Source: Dermatemys mawii
Lineage: Eukaryota; Chordata; Testudines; Dermatemydidae
NCBI GenBank assembly: GCA_007922305.1
Contig: ML677455.1
Location: 62,001 to 126,000, forward strand
Direction of reading: 5' to 3'
Length of the DNA: 64,000 bases
Shown: positions 31,437 to 43,470 of the stretch, in pieces
How positions within the stretch are numbered: the stretch's first letter is position 1
Layout: each line of letters starts with the position of its first letter
Made by a program: the position numbers and the translations under genes
The notes under the pieces: generated by a model
Database searches by the model: none
What the model was told of the DNA's origin: nothing
What the model saw: the letters and a program-made list of their open reading frames with translations, nothing else

Positions 31437-32885
31437 GCGCACACTGTGTGCTTCTTGTGCTGCCTTTGGAGCTCTGGGATAAATCCTTGCAAATCTTCCG
31501 CTGTTCCAGGAAGAATGGGTAACATTAGCCACTACATTCGTATCCTCCATGTCCCAGCTTATTATGGTATGAGCCTGCAGTGACACTGCCTGGTGCAATG
31601 AGCCAAAGACTGGTTGTTAAGGACACATACACAGTCTGAGTTTTAAACAGACAGTTGAATACTGTTACCAGAAATGACTATTGTGAAGATTGGCTGAGGT
31701 GGTGGAGTCAGAGGGTGGAAGGACAACACTGTAATTACCAAATTTAAAGGAATATTAAGTTGAACAAAACTGTCCGCAGGACCAACCTTGGGGGCATCCA
31801 CTTGATATTGGCTGCCAACTAGAAATGGAACCATTGATCACTATCCTTTGAGCCCGACGATCCAGCCAGCTTTTTATCCACCTTACGGTCCATTCATCCA
31901 GCCTATACTTCTTTAACTTGCTGGAAAGAATACTGTGGGACACCGTATCAAAAGCTTTGCTAAAGTCAAGGAATAACATGTCCACTGCTTTCCCCTGATC
32001 CACGGAGCCAGTTATCTCGTCACAGAAGCAATTGGGTTAGTCAGGCATGACTTGCCCTTGATGAATCCATGCTGGCTGTTCCTGATCACTTTCCTCTCCT
32101 TTAAGTGATTCAGAATTGACTCCTTGAGGACCTCCTCCATGATTTTTCCAGGGACTGAGGTGAAGCTGACTGGCCTGTAGTTCCTCAGATCTTCCGTCTT
32201 CCTTTTTTTAAAGATGGGCACTACATTAGGTTTTTTCCAGTCATCCGGGACCTCCCCGATCACCATGAGTATTCAAAGATAAATGGCCAATGGCTCTGCA
32301 ATTGCATCGGCCAACTCCTTTAGCACCCTCAGATGCAGCACATCCAGCCCCATGGACTTGTGCTCATCCAGCTTTTCTAAATTATCCTGAACTATTTCTT
32401 TCTTCACATAGGGCTGGTCACCTCCTCCCCATACTGTGCTGCACAGTGCAGTAGTCTGGGAGCTGACCTTGTTCGTGAAGATAGAGGCAAAAAAAGAAAT
32501 GAGTACATTAGCTTTCTCAATATCCTCTGTCACTAGGTAGCCTCCGTCATTCAGTAAGGAGCCCTACTTTCCTTGACTTTCTTCTTGTTGCTAACATACC
32601 TGAAGAAACCCTTCTTCTAATTCCTAACATCTCTTGCTAGCTGCAACTCCAAGGTACTAATGGGTGCCATACATTCCCATTATTAATTCATTTTCATCAA
32701 ACAACTGCTTGTTAATGAAGAATGCCCCATGTAAAACTGATAGTGCTGGTTATCTGCCAGTTTAATTAAGTCCAGGTGTGTCACGGTCAGCTTCTGTGTG
32801 GAAATGGAGGTGTGTTGAGAGCTGCTCAGGACAGAGGTAGTGGCTAATCGGATTAGGTGTGTGGAGGGGTCTAAAGGACTTACAG
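31436..32885 (-). repeat. Block R, inverted copy, interrupted by CR1
   Basis: The reverse complement matches R copies 1 and 3. 31545-31575 is 'catgtcccagcttattatggtatgagcctg', inverse of 3379-3406. 31720-31757 matches the inverse of 3300-3340. 32740-32885 ('catgtaaaactg', 'tccaggtgtgtcacggtcagcttctgtgtgg', 'gagctgctcaggacagaggtag') is the inverse of 52615-52765. A CR1 separates the halves. Together with R copy 2 it forms an inverted duplication. Confidence 0.8.
31760..32695 (-). mobile_element. CR1 LINE reverse-transcriptase segment
   Basis: On the minus strand: 'VPDDWKKPNVVPIFKK' and 'NYRPVSFTSVPGKIMEE' (32012-32266), then 'DMLFLDFSKAFDTVSHSI' and 'WIKSWLDRRAQRIVINGS' (31755-32003), the core of CR1 ORF2 RT. 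The upstream frame at 32273-32533 ('EDIEKANVLISFFASIFTNK') is also CR1. Frames are broken between pieces, and the 3' UTR is missing. Confidence 0.92.
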
Positions 32886-32899
32886 TAGCTCTTTACTTA

Positions 32900-33560
32900 A
32901 CGTTGTACTTATGTTCCTGGAAAATGCTAAATTTCTAAATGAAACAGTTGTGTTTCAAAACAACCTTTCAATGTGTTGAAACTGCATTTTGTTTTGGGTT
33001 TTGGAAAATGAAAAATTTTAGTTTTCCATTTTCAATTTTCAGATATTTTCCCTTTTTTCCCTCTCTTTTTACCAATTTCTTTTTTTCCAATGGAAAAAGG
33101 GAGGGAACAAAGGATTTGAAAGTGAGGGGAAACATTGGAAATTTTTTTCTGTTGGGAAAGCATTAAAAAATGTGAAAACATTTAAGTGATAATAAATATT
33201 AGTCTGAAGAGGTTTGTTTAATTGGCCAGATTATATCACCTCCCAGCTGCATATTTACTAACCTGACAGCTGCGCACCTGACAATGTCTGGAAACAACAA
33301 GCTAGTAGACTCTGATTTGCATAAAAATATATATGAATTTGTGGGCGGACACTTTCTCCTGCTCACATCCACACATTGCATTCATACCATATAGCTCCAT
33401 TGGCATTCATCCAACACCTGCTCTCATTTCAACCTGTCCCTCTATCCACACACTCATTACACCATATTGCCAAAGATTCAGATTGCTTCATGATCTACCC
33501 ACATTCATCCCACACTCATTCTGCATATACACCTCATTTTGGGCCCAAGTGACTTCCCAC
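32900..33560 (+). repeat. Block U, copy 2
   Basis: Near-identical to 57945-58420: 'tctgttgggaaagcattaaaaaa.gtgaaaacatttaagtgataataaatattagtctgaaga' and 'ctggaaacaacaagctagtagactctgatttgcataaa'. The earlier copy at 7060-7400 is more divergent. The sequence 32940-33140 has purine/pyrimidine-rich simple sequence. No gene. Confidence 0.8.
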
Positions 33561-33564
33561 ACAG

Positions 33565-34310
33565 GAGCCTCCAAGCTACATGAGAGTAGGCAAAGCACAG
33601 CCACAGGATCTATGCACTGCTACAGGCTGGAGACTGACTGGCTAAGCAGCAGTTCTGCAGAAAAGGACCTAGGGATTACAGTGGATGAGAAGCTGGATAT
33701 TAGTCAGGAGTGTGTCTTTGGTGCCAAGAAGGCTAATGGCATATTGGACTGCATTAGTAGGAGCACTGATAGCAGATTGAGGGGAGTGATTATTCCCCTC
33801 TATTCGGCACTGGTGAGGCAACATCTGTGGTATTGCATCCAGTTTTGGGCTCCCCACTACTGAAGGCAAGTGGACAAATTGGAGACAGTCCAGCGGAGGG
33901 CAACTAAAATGGTCAGGGGGCTGGGGCACATGACTTATAAGGAGAGGCAGAGGGAACTGTGGTTATTTAGTCTGCAAAAGAGAAGAGTGGGGGCTGGGGG
34001 AGGGATTTGATAGCAGCCTTCAACTACCTGAAGGTGGGATCCAAAGAGGATGGAGTTTTCAGTGGTGGCATATGACAAAACAAGGATCAATGGTCTCAAG
34101 TTGCAGTGGAGGAGGTCTAGGTTGGATAGTAGGAAACACTTTTTTACTAGGGAGTGAAATCTCCATCCTTCGAGGTTTTCAAGGCCCGACTTGACAAAGC
34201 CCTGGCTGGGATGATTTAGTTGGGGATTGGTCCTTCTCTAAGCAGAGAGCTGGACTAGATGACCTCTTGAGGTCTCTTTCAGCTCTAATCATCTATGATT
34301 CTATGACCTA
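33565..34310 (+). mobile_element. CR1 LINE 3' end (inherited with block U)
   Basis: Plus-strand CR1: 'KANGILDCISRSTDSRLRG', then 'GVIIPLYSALVRQHLWYCIQ' in the RT C-terminus, and the 3' tail 'atctatgattctatgac' at 34290-34307. The 5' truncation point ('gagcctccaagctacatgagag') matches that at 58415. The same insertion is therefore present in both U copies. Confidence 0.92.
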
Positions 34311-36017
34311 GCTTTTATGTCTAAGTTCAGGGAAGGATGGGGTTGCCTTGTGTTCAGTGAAATCCCCATTCCTCCTGGTAAACAAACCAGGACCTTCCCT
34401 TCCCTTATAGTTCTTGGTTTTTGTTGTTGTTGTTGTTTCTTGGAAAGGCATTGGCACAGTCCTAGTCCCCATTACATCCAGTATCTCTAGTATCTGGTCT
34501 CCCAGTTCTAATGTCTGTCTCCTTTTTCCCTGCTCAGAAAAATCACCCACTTCAAATCTTCAGCTCCCCACTATCTCGCCCAGCCAAAGGGCCAGCTCAG
34601 TCTGGTTCTCACCTAATCCCCAGTGCCCACGTCCCCTGTCCACCCAATCACCCAGCTCTCTCAGGCAGCAGCACCATGCTCCCGCCACAAAAGAGTCCTT
34701 CTCTTTCTCAGTGCAGCCCATATCAAAATGTGAGGCTTCCATCCCCAAGGCGACTGCTACCAACACCACTTGTCGCCTTTTACTTTAGCTGGAGAGAATC
34801 TTTAAAGGGAAAAAAATTCCCCATTTGACAGTCTTTGAGATGGTAGCAAAGATGGTAATAACTGTCCCTTCTGAGGGCAAGAGAATTTTGTTGAGATGAG
34901 CTGGTGTTGTCCTTGTTATTTTCCAGTTCCATTTCCTAGAAGACAAATAAGATAAACACCCAAAAAGGGGGAGAGAAAAGGTCAGCAAAGAAAGAAAATC
35001 CAGTGTCTGTCTCTGATGTTGACTCTCACTTGCAACCTCTCTGCTAGAAAAACACAGGCACAGCACATGGTCTTATCAGCCAATCCAAGACCCCACAGAC
35101 CCAGACCAGCGCTGGGCTGTTCAGGGCATTGCTTTTTGGGGCTTCTTTCTGGTCATGGGCTTACAGCAGTGTTGCAATAAACAGTGTTGGCCGGCTGAGC
35201 TAGACTCTTAGTAAATGGAGGGGAACTATTAGTAACTCATACACAAATGGATATTTAATCATATTTTCTAAGTAACAAAATGAATCTTTGATGTGTGTGT
35301 GTAGAGGAGGAGGAGAGAAAGTGAATGAGTGTGAATGAGTGCGTTTGAGGGACTTCACTGCTTGTTTCAATAGTCAGAAAAGCAACAAATATGCTCTCCT
35401 GGAGCGAGTCTGCGCTGTCTCTCTTGGAGGCCCAACAGCAATGGCACAGACCCTGGGGAGAGGAGACAAAAGAGGGTCTAAACCATTTCTGTGTGGTCCA
35501 GATTCTGTGCTGGCCGGGCCAATGTGACTCCACCTGGGTTAGAACAACTCCAGGGTCTGCCTTAATTTATATCAGCCCTGTCTAGGTTCTCTTTGACGGG
35601 AGCTCCACAGCCTGGAGCAGCCCAGAATCCATGTAGTGCACAATGGTTGAAGGGCCAGAATCCATTCACTGTGGCTATAAGATCTTCACTGCAATTTCTG
35701 CTAAGAACTTTTCAGATAGGCCCAGAGTCCACAGTTTGGCCTGGGCATGAGAGCCCGCTAACAGAAGAACAATACGTAGCTATGAAGTCAGTGAGCGGAG
35801 TCAGCATTACTCCAAACGTAAAAGGACATCCTTATCGTAAGTTATAGACACATGAAGCACCTCAGAGTTAACTCCCTAATGTAAGGAGGAGATAGTGGTA
35901 CAATACCCCTCAGATTTCAGTCAGAGTTTGGGGAGAGGTCTAATATGATTAACATGAGGTATGACACCCTCCGCTCCCAGATGAATGCTAATCCTAGCCC
36001 ACAGAAATGCAAGGGTA
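34311..36017. other. Long gene-free stretch, nothing firmly recognised
   Basis: 1.7 kb with several open frames (for example 34414-34788) that show no family features, signal peptide or splice context. A (GTT)n run lies near 34418-34436 and a (TG)n run near 35293. I find no duplicate elsewhere in the window. Confidence 0.4.
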
Positions 36018-36480
36018 AACTTATAAACAATTGTTATTGTTAAGTACTAATCACTGCCTTCTTGCTTTAAATCTCCAGGAATGCACCTATGAGTCAACTG
36101 GGAGAGCTGCTACCTCATTGCCCTGGACCCCAAAATTAGGATTTAACTTATACATTTTAATAGATATATTTTGGGGTAATTGCCTGTGTGTCAGCAATAT
36201 GTTAATTTGGGCCATGGGTGGAACCATCATGTAATCTTCTAGACCACTGGTTTACTGTGCTTACTTTGTCTTCCTGCTAAAACCTATCCTGAGGCATGGG
36301 AAAAAACCTCCCCGTTTCTTCTCTCTGCCCAATGAGCACCATATATAACCTATTGTAATTAATTGTTCTACAGTGTCTCTGAGCTTTATAAGCCAAGTGA
36401 CACTCCACCCGTGCTGTACATAATAAACTCCTGTGCTTGACTCTACACAGTGTGGATTACAGTTCCTTCAATGTTACAGA
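36018..36480 (+). mobile_element. LTR-like element (tentative)
   Basis: 'cccaatgagcaccatatataacc' (36329-36351) provides a TATA box, and 'gtgctgtacataataaactcctgtgcttgac' (36412-36442) provides a polyadenylation signal about 70 bp later, the usual promoter/poly-A spacing of a retroviral-type LTR. Ends are uncertain and no target duplication was confirmed. No coding sequence is associated. Confidence 0.45.
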
Positions 36481-36869
36481 TACTCCCTCAGTCCTGACAA
36501 CTCCCGGGGCCATTCCCCTACAGCAGCCTGTGCGAAGGGAGTAGTTTGCAGCCAATCACATCAGTTCTATGCTGCTCCTTGGTTCGGGGAGTTGTCCCAT
36601 GGTGCTTTGCTGAGGGATAACGTCATATCAGAATCAGCTCTGCTGTCAAAAGTGAATTCTTTTTTTTTTTTCACTTTAGGGAAAATACCAGGGAAGAGCA
36701 ACAGTAAAGTCAGAAGAGACTATGCAGCCTAAAAACTTGGAGCTTAGTTACAGGATGAATGTGTATGTGTGCATCTTCTGTGGGTGTATACACAGGTGTT
36801 TCTGCGCGAGTGTTGACACGACAGCATTTATGAATTTGTCTAAATCTTAAAACCAAACAAGTTGTTTGT

Positions 36870-37035
36870 GCCAGTAACTCCTATTGGGAGGCTGTCCCAG
36901 AACCTGGCACCTCTCATGGTTAGAAATCTTCCTCTAATTTTTCCTCCAATTTTCAGCTTAGGTTTGTACATGAACACGTTATAACCATTTGTTCTTGAGC
37001 CAATATCCTCTTTCAATTAGCCATTGACGAGAACA
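36870..37035 (-). mobile_element. Old CR1/L3-type LINE fragment
   Basis: 'ctgtcccagaacctggcacctctcatggttagaaatcttcctctaattt' and 'tataaccatttgttcttgagcc' resemble the 3' region of an ancient CR1-group LINE. It is short and diverged. Confidence 0.4.
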
Positions 37036-38185
37036 CTCTGCATCATGGCTGGACCTTGGGCCAACATAACCAGGTCTTTTCGAATTCCTTGATGATTGTG
37101 TCCTTGTTTCATGGCTCACCATGCAGTGACATAAAGCCGTTTAACTCCTTTGCTTGGCTCACCACCAATCATGTGTAGGTAACAGTTAATGAAGTGCTCA
37201 TACAAAAGAACTGTACGTACCTCTGTGCTGGTACCAGATTATAAAATAATCAAAGCATTCTCAAATTGTTACAGAATCCTCAAAATAGCTTTCAAATGCC
37301 CATATAGTTTCTTAATTTTTAATTGCCAACTTTTATAGTTCCAACGTCTCTCTTATAAAATTATAAATTATACTGCAATAGCAAATAAGAGCTTGTTCTA
37401 CTATATGTCTGTTATGAATTTCTAGACATAGAGAATATAATAAAAAAGAAAAAAATAATGAACAATCACTGCTGTTTGAGGAGGTTTAAAGGCCATCCCC
37501 GAGCTAAGCAAAGGATTCTGGCCTTTTCATTGGATGTGCCTGACATTATTAATGCTAACAAATTCCACATTTTCTGAATCAATCACCCTTACCAAACACA
37601 AGTGCTTGCCTTTTGAGGTTTTTATTTCTTTTTTTACAAAACATTTATTTTTCTATTATAATTTTACAGAACTTCAAAAAACTGGGTAAACATGCATCCA
37701 TAGTGCTTCTGGGATCCTTCAGCTCTCATCTAAGATAATACAGTGCCCTCTGCAGGCTTTCCAGTCATATTACTCCCCCACTGCATGCAAAGCTCAGTAC
37801 TTTTCCAGTATACTGAAATGTCTTGTAAGCAAGCTACACTCTGATTATACCTTGTGCATACCCCAGGTGTGATCCAAAGCCAATTGAAGTCAAAGGATAG
37901 CATCTCCTTAACTGTAATAAGTACTCTGGTGAACTTTGGAAGGGGAATAGACTTAGGATCAGGCAGGTACCTACCTACCAAATTCACAGTCCATTTTGGT
38001 CAATTTCACGGTCATAGGATTTTAAAAATCATAAATTTCATTATTTCAGCTATTTAAATCTAACATTTCATGTTGTATTCCTATCCTTTGTTCCTTTAAA
38101 TCATTTACCATCTACTGATCCAGGAGAGGACTTTCCCTCATATCCCATCACAGCTTACTTTGCTTAAGAGCCTTTGGTAAGAAAC
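37036..38185. other. Intergenic, no defensin terminal exon found
   Basis: This is where the terminal exon of gene B should lie if unit B were colinear with A and C. I see neither the acceptor-TGA block nor the conserved 3' UTR words ('ggattttttccag', 'ctgccggattcccag') found at 14.4, 44.2 and 59.7 kb. AT-rich, nothing else recognised. Confidence 0.5.
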
Positions 38186-40054
38186 ATTCTAAAATGAAGC
38201 AAAAATGTAGACATAGGGGTGAGTCTAGTCACAGACCCTGTTGTTATGATGCTATGTTGGCAACACAGAGGGGCTTTAAAAGACGATGAGGAAGAATTTC
38301 AGTAATAACTGAGCAATCATGGCTAACATAGTTGTCCCTGTGTTACCCTCCTTGCAAGCATTGTCCTGGGATGGTGCTGGGTGTTATCTGGTCTAAGAGG
38401 GACAATGTTTGTAGCACTATGCACCATGGATTCTTTAGGCTGCTCCAGACTGTGGACAGGCCATAGGCAGCCTGGGTAAAGCAGCTCTAATGTCATCCTA
38501 ATATGTGAACCTCCGATAGTCCAGCATTAGGGCAACACAAAATATTCCTTTTTTCCATGTCACAGGGCTGTGCCAAGGTCATTAAACAACAGCTATAGAC
38601 ACTGGAAACAGAATTTGAATTTATCACATATGTGCAGCAAGAGACCTCAAAACCGCAGGTTCCCATCGATCTAGAAGGGGGTATACATACACCAAAGCAG
38701 AGGCCCCCATTATCTATACATTGTAGGAGTGTATTAACTTTGGGAGGCTCAGTTTGAACAGGTGGAGGAACCTGGGTGAATCCTGCACAGAGAAAAAGAG
38801 TCTTGATTTTCATTCATACAGCAGGGTAAATAAAATGTGATTGCAGCATAACGAGCATTTCTCATTAACTGAGTTTCCCATTCACTGAGATGAGGTCAAG
38901 TCAGCTCAGTCATCTTCCTGTGTCTCCTTTCACTGGGTCTTTGATAATACTATGAAGATGTCTGTAGTTCTGTGCCCATTTAACAGCTGCACCTAAGAAC
39001 TGAACAGAATGAGTTAATGAAGTGGACGTGTTGGCTATCCAAATGCAGGCTTCAGAACCATAGCACAGAGCATGGGTGTCCTTCACAGCACCACACCTGT
39101 GGGAAGCAAGTAGCTGCCTTCATCGCCAACTTCTCAGAGAGGTTACCGATGTGGTTTTGACCTTTTCTGATCGCTAACAGTGATGTACCAGGCAGTATCA
39201 TCAATGGTGATTGGCTGAACAAGGTTGAACTGGGGCAGCACTGGGTGGGATGGCTGGAACTTTTAGAAACAGAAGGGTTTGAACAAATCCCTTCCAGTCT
39301 AAATGCCTGATTATCTGTGAGACTCTGCTGAAAGGTTCTTGTGAAGACTCAGCACTTGGGAATACTTTTTCAATGGCCAGTTTTAGACATGCCACACAAG
39401 CTGGTCCTTTTGAGAATGTTCTCCAAATGCCCTTTATGATATTTAGATTAGAATATTTTTAGATAAATTTTAGCTGTGCTTTCCTTACTGTATGCATTGC
39501 TCAGAGATATCAGCCCAAGACCTAAACAGTATTGTCTCATTGTTTCCTTGTGATCTACCCATCTGTCTGTGTTTCCTCTCTTTTCAGATACTTGGACTGG
39601 AATTTTTTTAAGAACATAAGAACATAAGAATGGCATAGTAGGTCAGATTGTGACAGATTTTTGCTACCAAACTGCCTAAGGTCTTAGGTGATTAGTTTGA
39701 GACAGCAGGATTGCTCAGGGTGGAGATACCAGAACACACTAAGTGACTAAATTTTAAAGCTTTACTAATAAAATAATAAAGTAATAAATAACAATGGTGA
39801 GTCTTGGGACTGCTTTTATGTTACTTTCAAGGAAGGAAGAAATCGATAGTGCCCGAGCCCTAACCCACTTTCATATTTACACTTGCACAACTTAAAGCTG
39901 GCCAAGCCTGGGTATAATGTCAGAAAAAGCGGGACAGGGTGTGGACGGGAGTTCTGTCTCGTGCACAGATTGTCTGGGGTGTGCTGTGATCTCCTACTTG
40001 CTTTTGCTCTTGGGAGGACTTTTAAGCTCTGGGGTCTTTTGGGTTAGATTCACT

Positions 40055-41350
40055 AACACCAGAGCCAGAAGGGATCATTGTGATCTTGCAGCCTGAGTTC
40101 CCGCATTACACAGAGCAAAGAACTTCACCTAAATATTTATTAGAGTGTATTTTTTGGGGTGGAAAATCCTATCTTGATTTTCATTTTTGGTAATTCGTTG
40201 CAATGACTAATTCATGTCATTGTTCCAAATTTACACATTATTTCCAGTCTGAATTTGTCTAGGTCCAGCTTACAATCATTCAGTCATATCATACTTTTAT
40301 TTGCTAGACTGAAGGGCACATTTTTAAATATTTGGTCCTCACATATGTACTTATACATTGTGATAAACTCACCGCTTAACCTTCTCTTTTTAAGCTAAAG
40401 AGATTGAACTTTTTGAGTTTATCACTAGAAGTCATATTTTCTAATCCTTTAATCATTGCTTTGGCTCGTCTCTGTACCCTCTCCAACTGATCAACATCCT
40501 ACTTGACTCGTGGATGCCCAGATTGGACACAGTATTCCAGAAGTGTCACAGCTGGATGTGCCAAATACAGAAAAAAAATAACCTCACTTCTCCCACTTGA
40601 GATTCCCTTCTTTATGCATCTGTAGTGGGGTGGTTACCCGCTCCAGTCCTGGAAGGGTAAAAAGCCAGCCCTTGGAGAGGGCTGAGACCTGAGGAACAGG
40701 TGGTCTGATTGGGGTAGCAGCCACAGGTGGGCCACGCTCCAATCAGGCCACACCTGGCCCTGGTATAAGGGCTCAGGGAGGAGCTGGGTTAAATAGTCTC
40801 CCTCCAGCCTTAGAGGGAGAAGGATCTAGCTGCCTGAAGGAGCGAAGGGTTCTGAGGATGGAGCAGTGCTAGGGAAGGGGCAGGCTGAGTTGGGAAGCTC
40901 AGACCTGGTGACCTCCCAGGCTGCGGCCAGATAGGAAGGCCGGAAAGGTGCTGGGTTGCAGGGAAAGACAGCAGTTCCAAACCTTTTTTGCCTGTGATGA
41001 CTGGCTTTTACACTGCAGTCTGCCCCAGGGAACAGGGGCTAGGGTGAGTCATGGCCCAGCTACGCAATCCAATGATTGCATTAACCCTTTCAGCCGTAGC
41101 ATTGTACTGGGAGCTCATTTTCAGCTGATTACCCATCTACAACCCTAAAATCTTTTTTTCAGAGTTAGTGCTTATAAGGATAGAGTCCCCCGGCCTGTAA
41201 ATGTAGCCAGCATTCTTTGTTCCTAGAGCCATACATTTCTATTTAGATGTACAGTTGTTTGCTTTTGCCCAGTTTACCAAGTGATCTGTATCCCCTTGTA
41301 TCAGGGCCCTGTCTCTTAATTTTTGTCACCTTCAGTCTTTGTAGGTGATC
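40055..41350 (-). mobile_element. CR1 LINE 3' fragment in unit B, split by an LTR-like insert
   Basis: Same CR1 as 21795-22700 and 50240-51130: 'cagaagggatcattgtgatc', 'gctaaagagattgaactttttgag', 'ccagattggacacagtattccag'. It is interrupted at about 40620 and resumes near 41050. Confidence 0.8.
40625..41050 (+). mobile_element. Partial LTR-like element related to 25510-26150
   Basis: Begins 'tgtagtggggtggttacccgctcc' and contains 'ggccctggtataagggctcagggaggagctggg', matching 25510-25960 at moderate identity. The 3' portion is missing. It interrupts the CR1 of unit B. Confidence 0.6.
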
Positions 41351-41807
41351 ATTGTATGTCTTTTTTCAGGTCCTAGAGAAAAAAAAACGTTGACTAGCAT
41401 AACAGTAATAACTAATCCCACTAATAGAATATTGGTGATATTATTACATGTCATAGTTCAGCCAAATCTCAATGGATCTTAATAGCCACATTAAGGGCAC
41501 CTTTCCAACCCCAGGGCCATTCTGCAAACAAATGTCAACTATGTCCCGCAAACCATGAAACCAGAAACAATACAGAAAAAAAAGTTGGAAAAAAATTATG
41601 ATACAAAGTTTTAGGAAACCTTGGTACAGACTCCCAAATGTCCTTCTATGTTGTTCCTTAATTTCATGAAGATCTTACCTGGAGGGCTTTGCAGCACTAG
41701 GAAGAAGGCAGCAAAGAGAAGCTAAAGGATTTTCATGGCCGAAATGTCACTGGGAACTCAGTGTCGCTGGAAAGAAGAGACTCCAAGATTGAGAAGAGGA
41801 GAGTCTG

Positions 41808-41814
41808 TATTTAT
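41808..41814 (-). promoter_or_regulatory. TATA box of pseudogene B
   Basis: ATAAATA on the minus strand at the same distance (72 bp) upstream of the ATG as in the other units. The promoter core is retained although the coding region is dead. Confidence 0.6.
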
Positions 41815-42415
41815 GGGCTGCCAGGGATTCCGAAATGCTGATGTGTTTAAATCTTGTTTTTAAGCATGTACCATTTATTAAGTGTGTGCTGCAATCTGTT
41901 AATAACAAAGACTATTGTTTGTATAACTCCATACACCTTCCTGGAGAATTTCAGGGCAACACAGTTGGCAAGTCCCTGCCTCAAGGAAGTTTAAGCATGA
42001 AGATTTACATCTAGAAAACATCTTCTGCCTTTTTAAAAGCTCTTTGAAGTCAATGGAAAGACTCTTATTAAATTTAAATGATGGTACTAATGCAGAGAAG
42101 AATCCCAGAACACATTTGTACCTAAGAAGCATTGGCATATAGGTGTGCGCTTTTGTGTATTTGTTTTGTAGAATATTTAACAATATTTTACATGTATTTT
42201 GGTAATTTTCCTTATTTCATGCATCAAAACCCATTACAAAATGGTAAAAATCCTTTTAAAAATGAGAAATAAAGTGAATAACGTACATTTTGTGTGCTGG
42301 GAATTTGTTTTTCCCCCTGTATATATGAACTGAGAAATATTACAGTTATCGATGGGAGAAAAAACAGAAGTTGAATATTTAACAAGAACATTTTTCTCCT
42401 AACTGCTTAACATTA

Positions 42416-43215
42416 GGGCTGTCAAATTATTTAAAAAATTAGTTGTGATTAATCATGAGATTTTTAAAAAATCACAATTAATCACAGTTTTAGTCACATT
42501 ATTAAACCATAATAGAATATCATATATTTAAATATCTTTGGATGTTTTCAATATCCGATGATAGCATCTGCTCAATAAGGATTCAAAGCACTTTGGACTG
42601 ACACATGTTCATTTTCATCCTCTGAATCAGATGCCACCAGCTGAAGGTTGATTTTCTTTTTTTGGTGGTTCGAATTATGTAATTTCCGAATCAGAGTGTT
42701 ACTCATTTAAGACTTCTGAAAGCATGCTCCACCCTTTGTCCCTCTAAGATTTTGGAAGGCATTTCAGATTTCTAAAGCTTGGGTCAGGTGTGCAGCTATC
42801 TTTGGAAATCTCACACTAGTATCTTCTTTATGTTTTGTCAAATCTGCAGTGGAAGTCTTCTTAAAATGAACAACATGTGTTGGGTCATCATCATAACATG
42901 AAATATATTGCAGAATGCAGGTAAAATAGAGAAGAACACCCACATTTCTCCCCTAAGGAGTTCACTCACAAATGTAATTAATGCATTATTTTTGAATGAG
43001 TATCATCAGCATGGAAGCATGTCCCCTGGAACAGTGGACGAAGCATAAAGGGGCATATGAATATTTAGCATGTCTGACATGGAAATACCTTGCAATGCCG
43101 GGTACAAAAGTGCCATGCTAAATAAGAAGTGGGCAGCATTATCTCCAATAGATGTAAATAAACATGACTGGCTGAGCAAAAAGTAAGATTGAATAGACTT
43201 GCAAGTTCTAAAATT
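42416..43215. mobile_element. hAT transposon relic with internal inversion
   Basis: The left terminus 'tagggctgtcaaattatttaaaa' with 'gtgattaatcatgagattttt' is typical of a turtle hAT family. Within about 42560-42940 the minus strand carries transposase-like sequence. From about 42995 the plus strand carries the C-terminal dimerisation region, with 'CLTWKYLAMPGTKVPC' and then 'KKWAALSPI'-like sequence. The two coding halves face opposite ways, so the copy has been inverted internally. It is heavily decayed. Confidence 0.65.
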
Positions 43216-43244
43216 GCAGTGTATAATAATAACCAGGAAGGATT

Positions 43245-43470
43245 CTTTTCAGTTCAGTCATTAAACAGGACAGAGAAATCTGGGTTTAGTTCCTCGTTCT
43301 GTCACAGACTCCTTGTGTGACCTTGAGTAAATCACTTTCTCTCTCTGGGTCTTGTCTCCTCATTTGTACAGTCAACTTAAAAGCACTTTCTTTGTCTCTC
43401 CTGTTTATTTCAATGGTAAACTCTTTGTGTCAGGGACCATCCTTTATTATATTCAGAGCCTAGAACCATG
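43245..43470 (+). repeat. MIR-type SINE
   Basis: 'ctgggtttagttcctcgttctgtcacagactccttgtgtgaccttgagtaaatcac' contains the MIR core, followed by the 'aactctttgtgtcagggaccatcctttattatattcagagcctagaac' tail. Diverged, plus orientation. Confidence 0.7.

Larger units (their letters stand above)
38625..41736 (-). pseudogene. Beta-defensin pseudogene B
   Basis: Signal exon 41679-41736 and mature exon about 38625-38782 are recognisable, but the gene is disabled. Codon 5 is TAG (41722-41724), where A and C have TAC and D has CGC. The donor after the mature exon reads ATAAAT instead of GTAAGT (38619-38624). No terminal exon is found to the left. The mature region keeps six cysteines (C-x6-C-x3-C-x9-C-x5-CC). 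It has nine extra codons before Cys1 and a net charge near -1, against +4 and +5 in A and C, consistent with relaxed constraint. The acceptor ('tctctgtgcag') and TATA box are intact. Confidence 0.9.
38186..42310 (-). repeat. Defensin unit B (partial)
   Basis: Colinear with 19955-23600 in A and 47503-51600 in C. The left edge is abrupt at 38186, so the 3' part of the gene is missing. Unit B carries two private insertions: 39650-40055 (unclassified, 'gtgacagatttttgctacc...') and an LTR-like element at 40625-41050 splitting the shared CR1. Confidence 0.85.

Noticed and set aside
33333..33863. 176-codon plus-strand frame
   Set aside because: It is block U read through into a CR1 3' fragment. The same fusion occurs at 58190-58750, so it is an inherited passenger, not a gene.
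34414..34788. 124-codon plus-strand open frame
   Set aside because: No family similarity, signal, splice context or conserved counterpart. It lies in low-complexity C/T-rich sequence.
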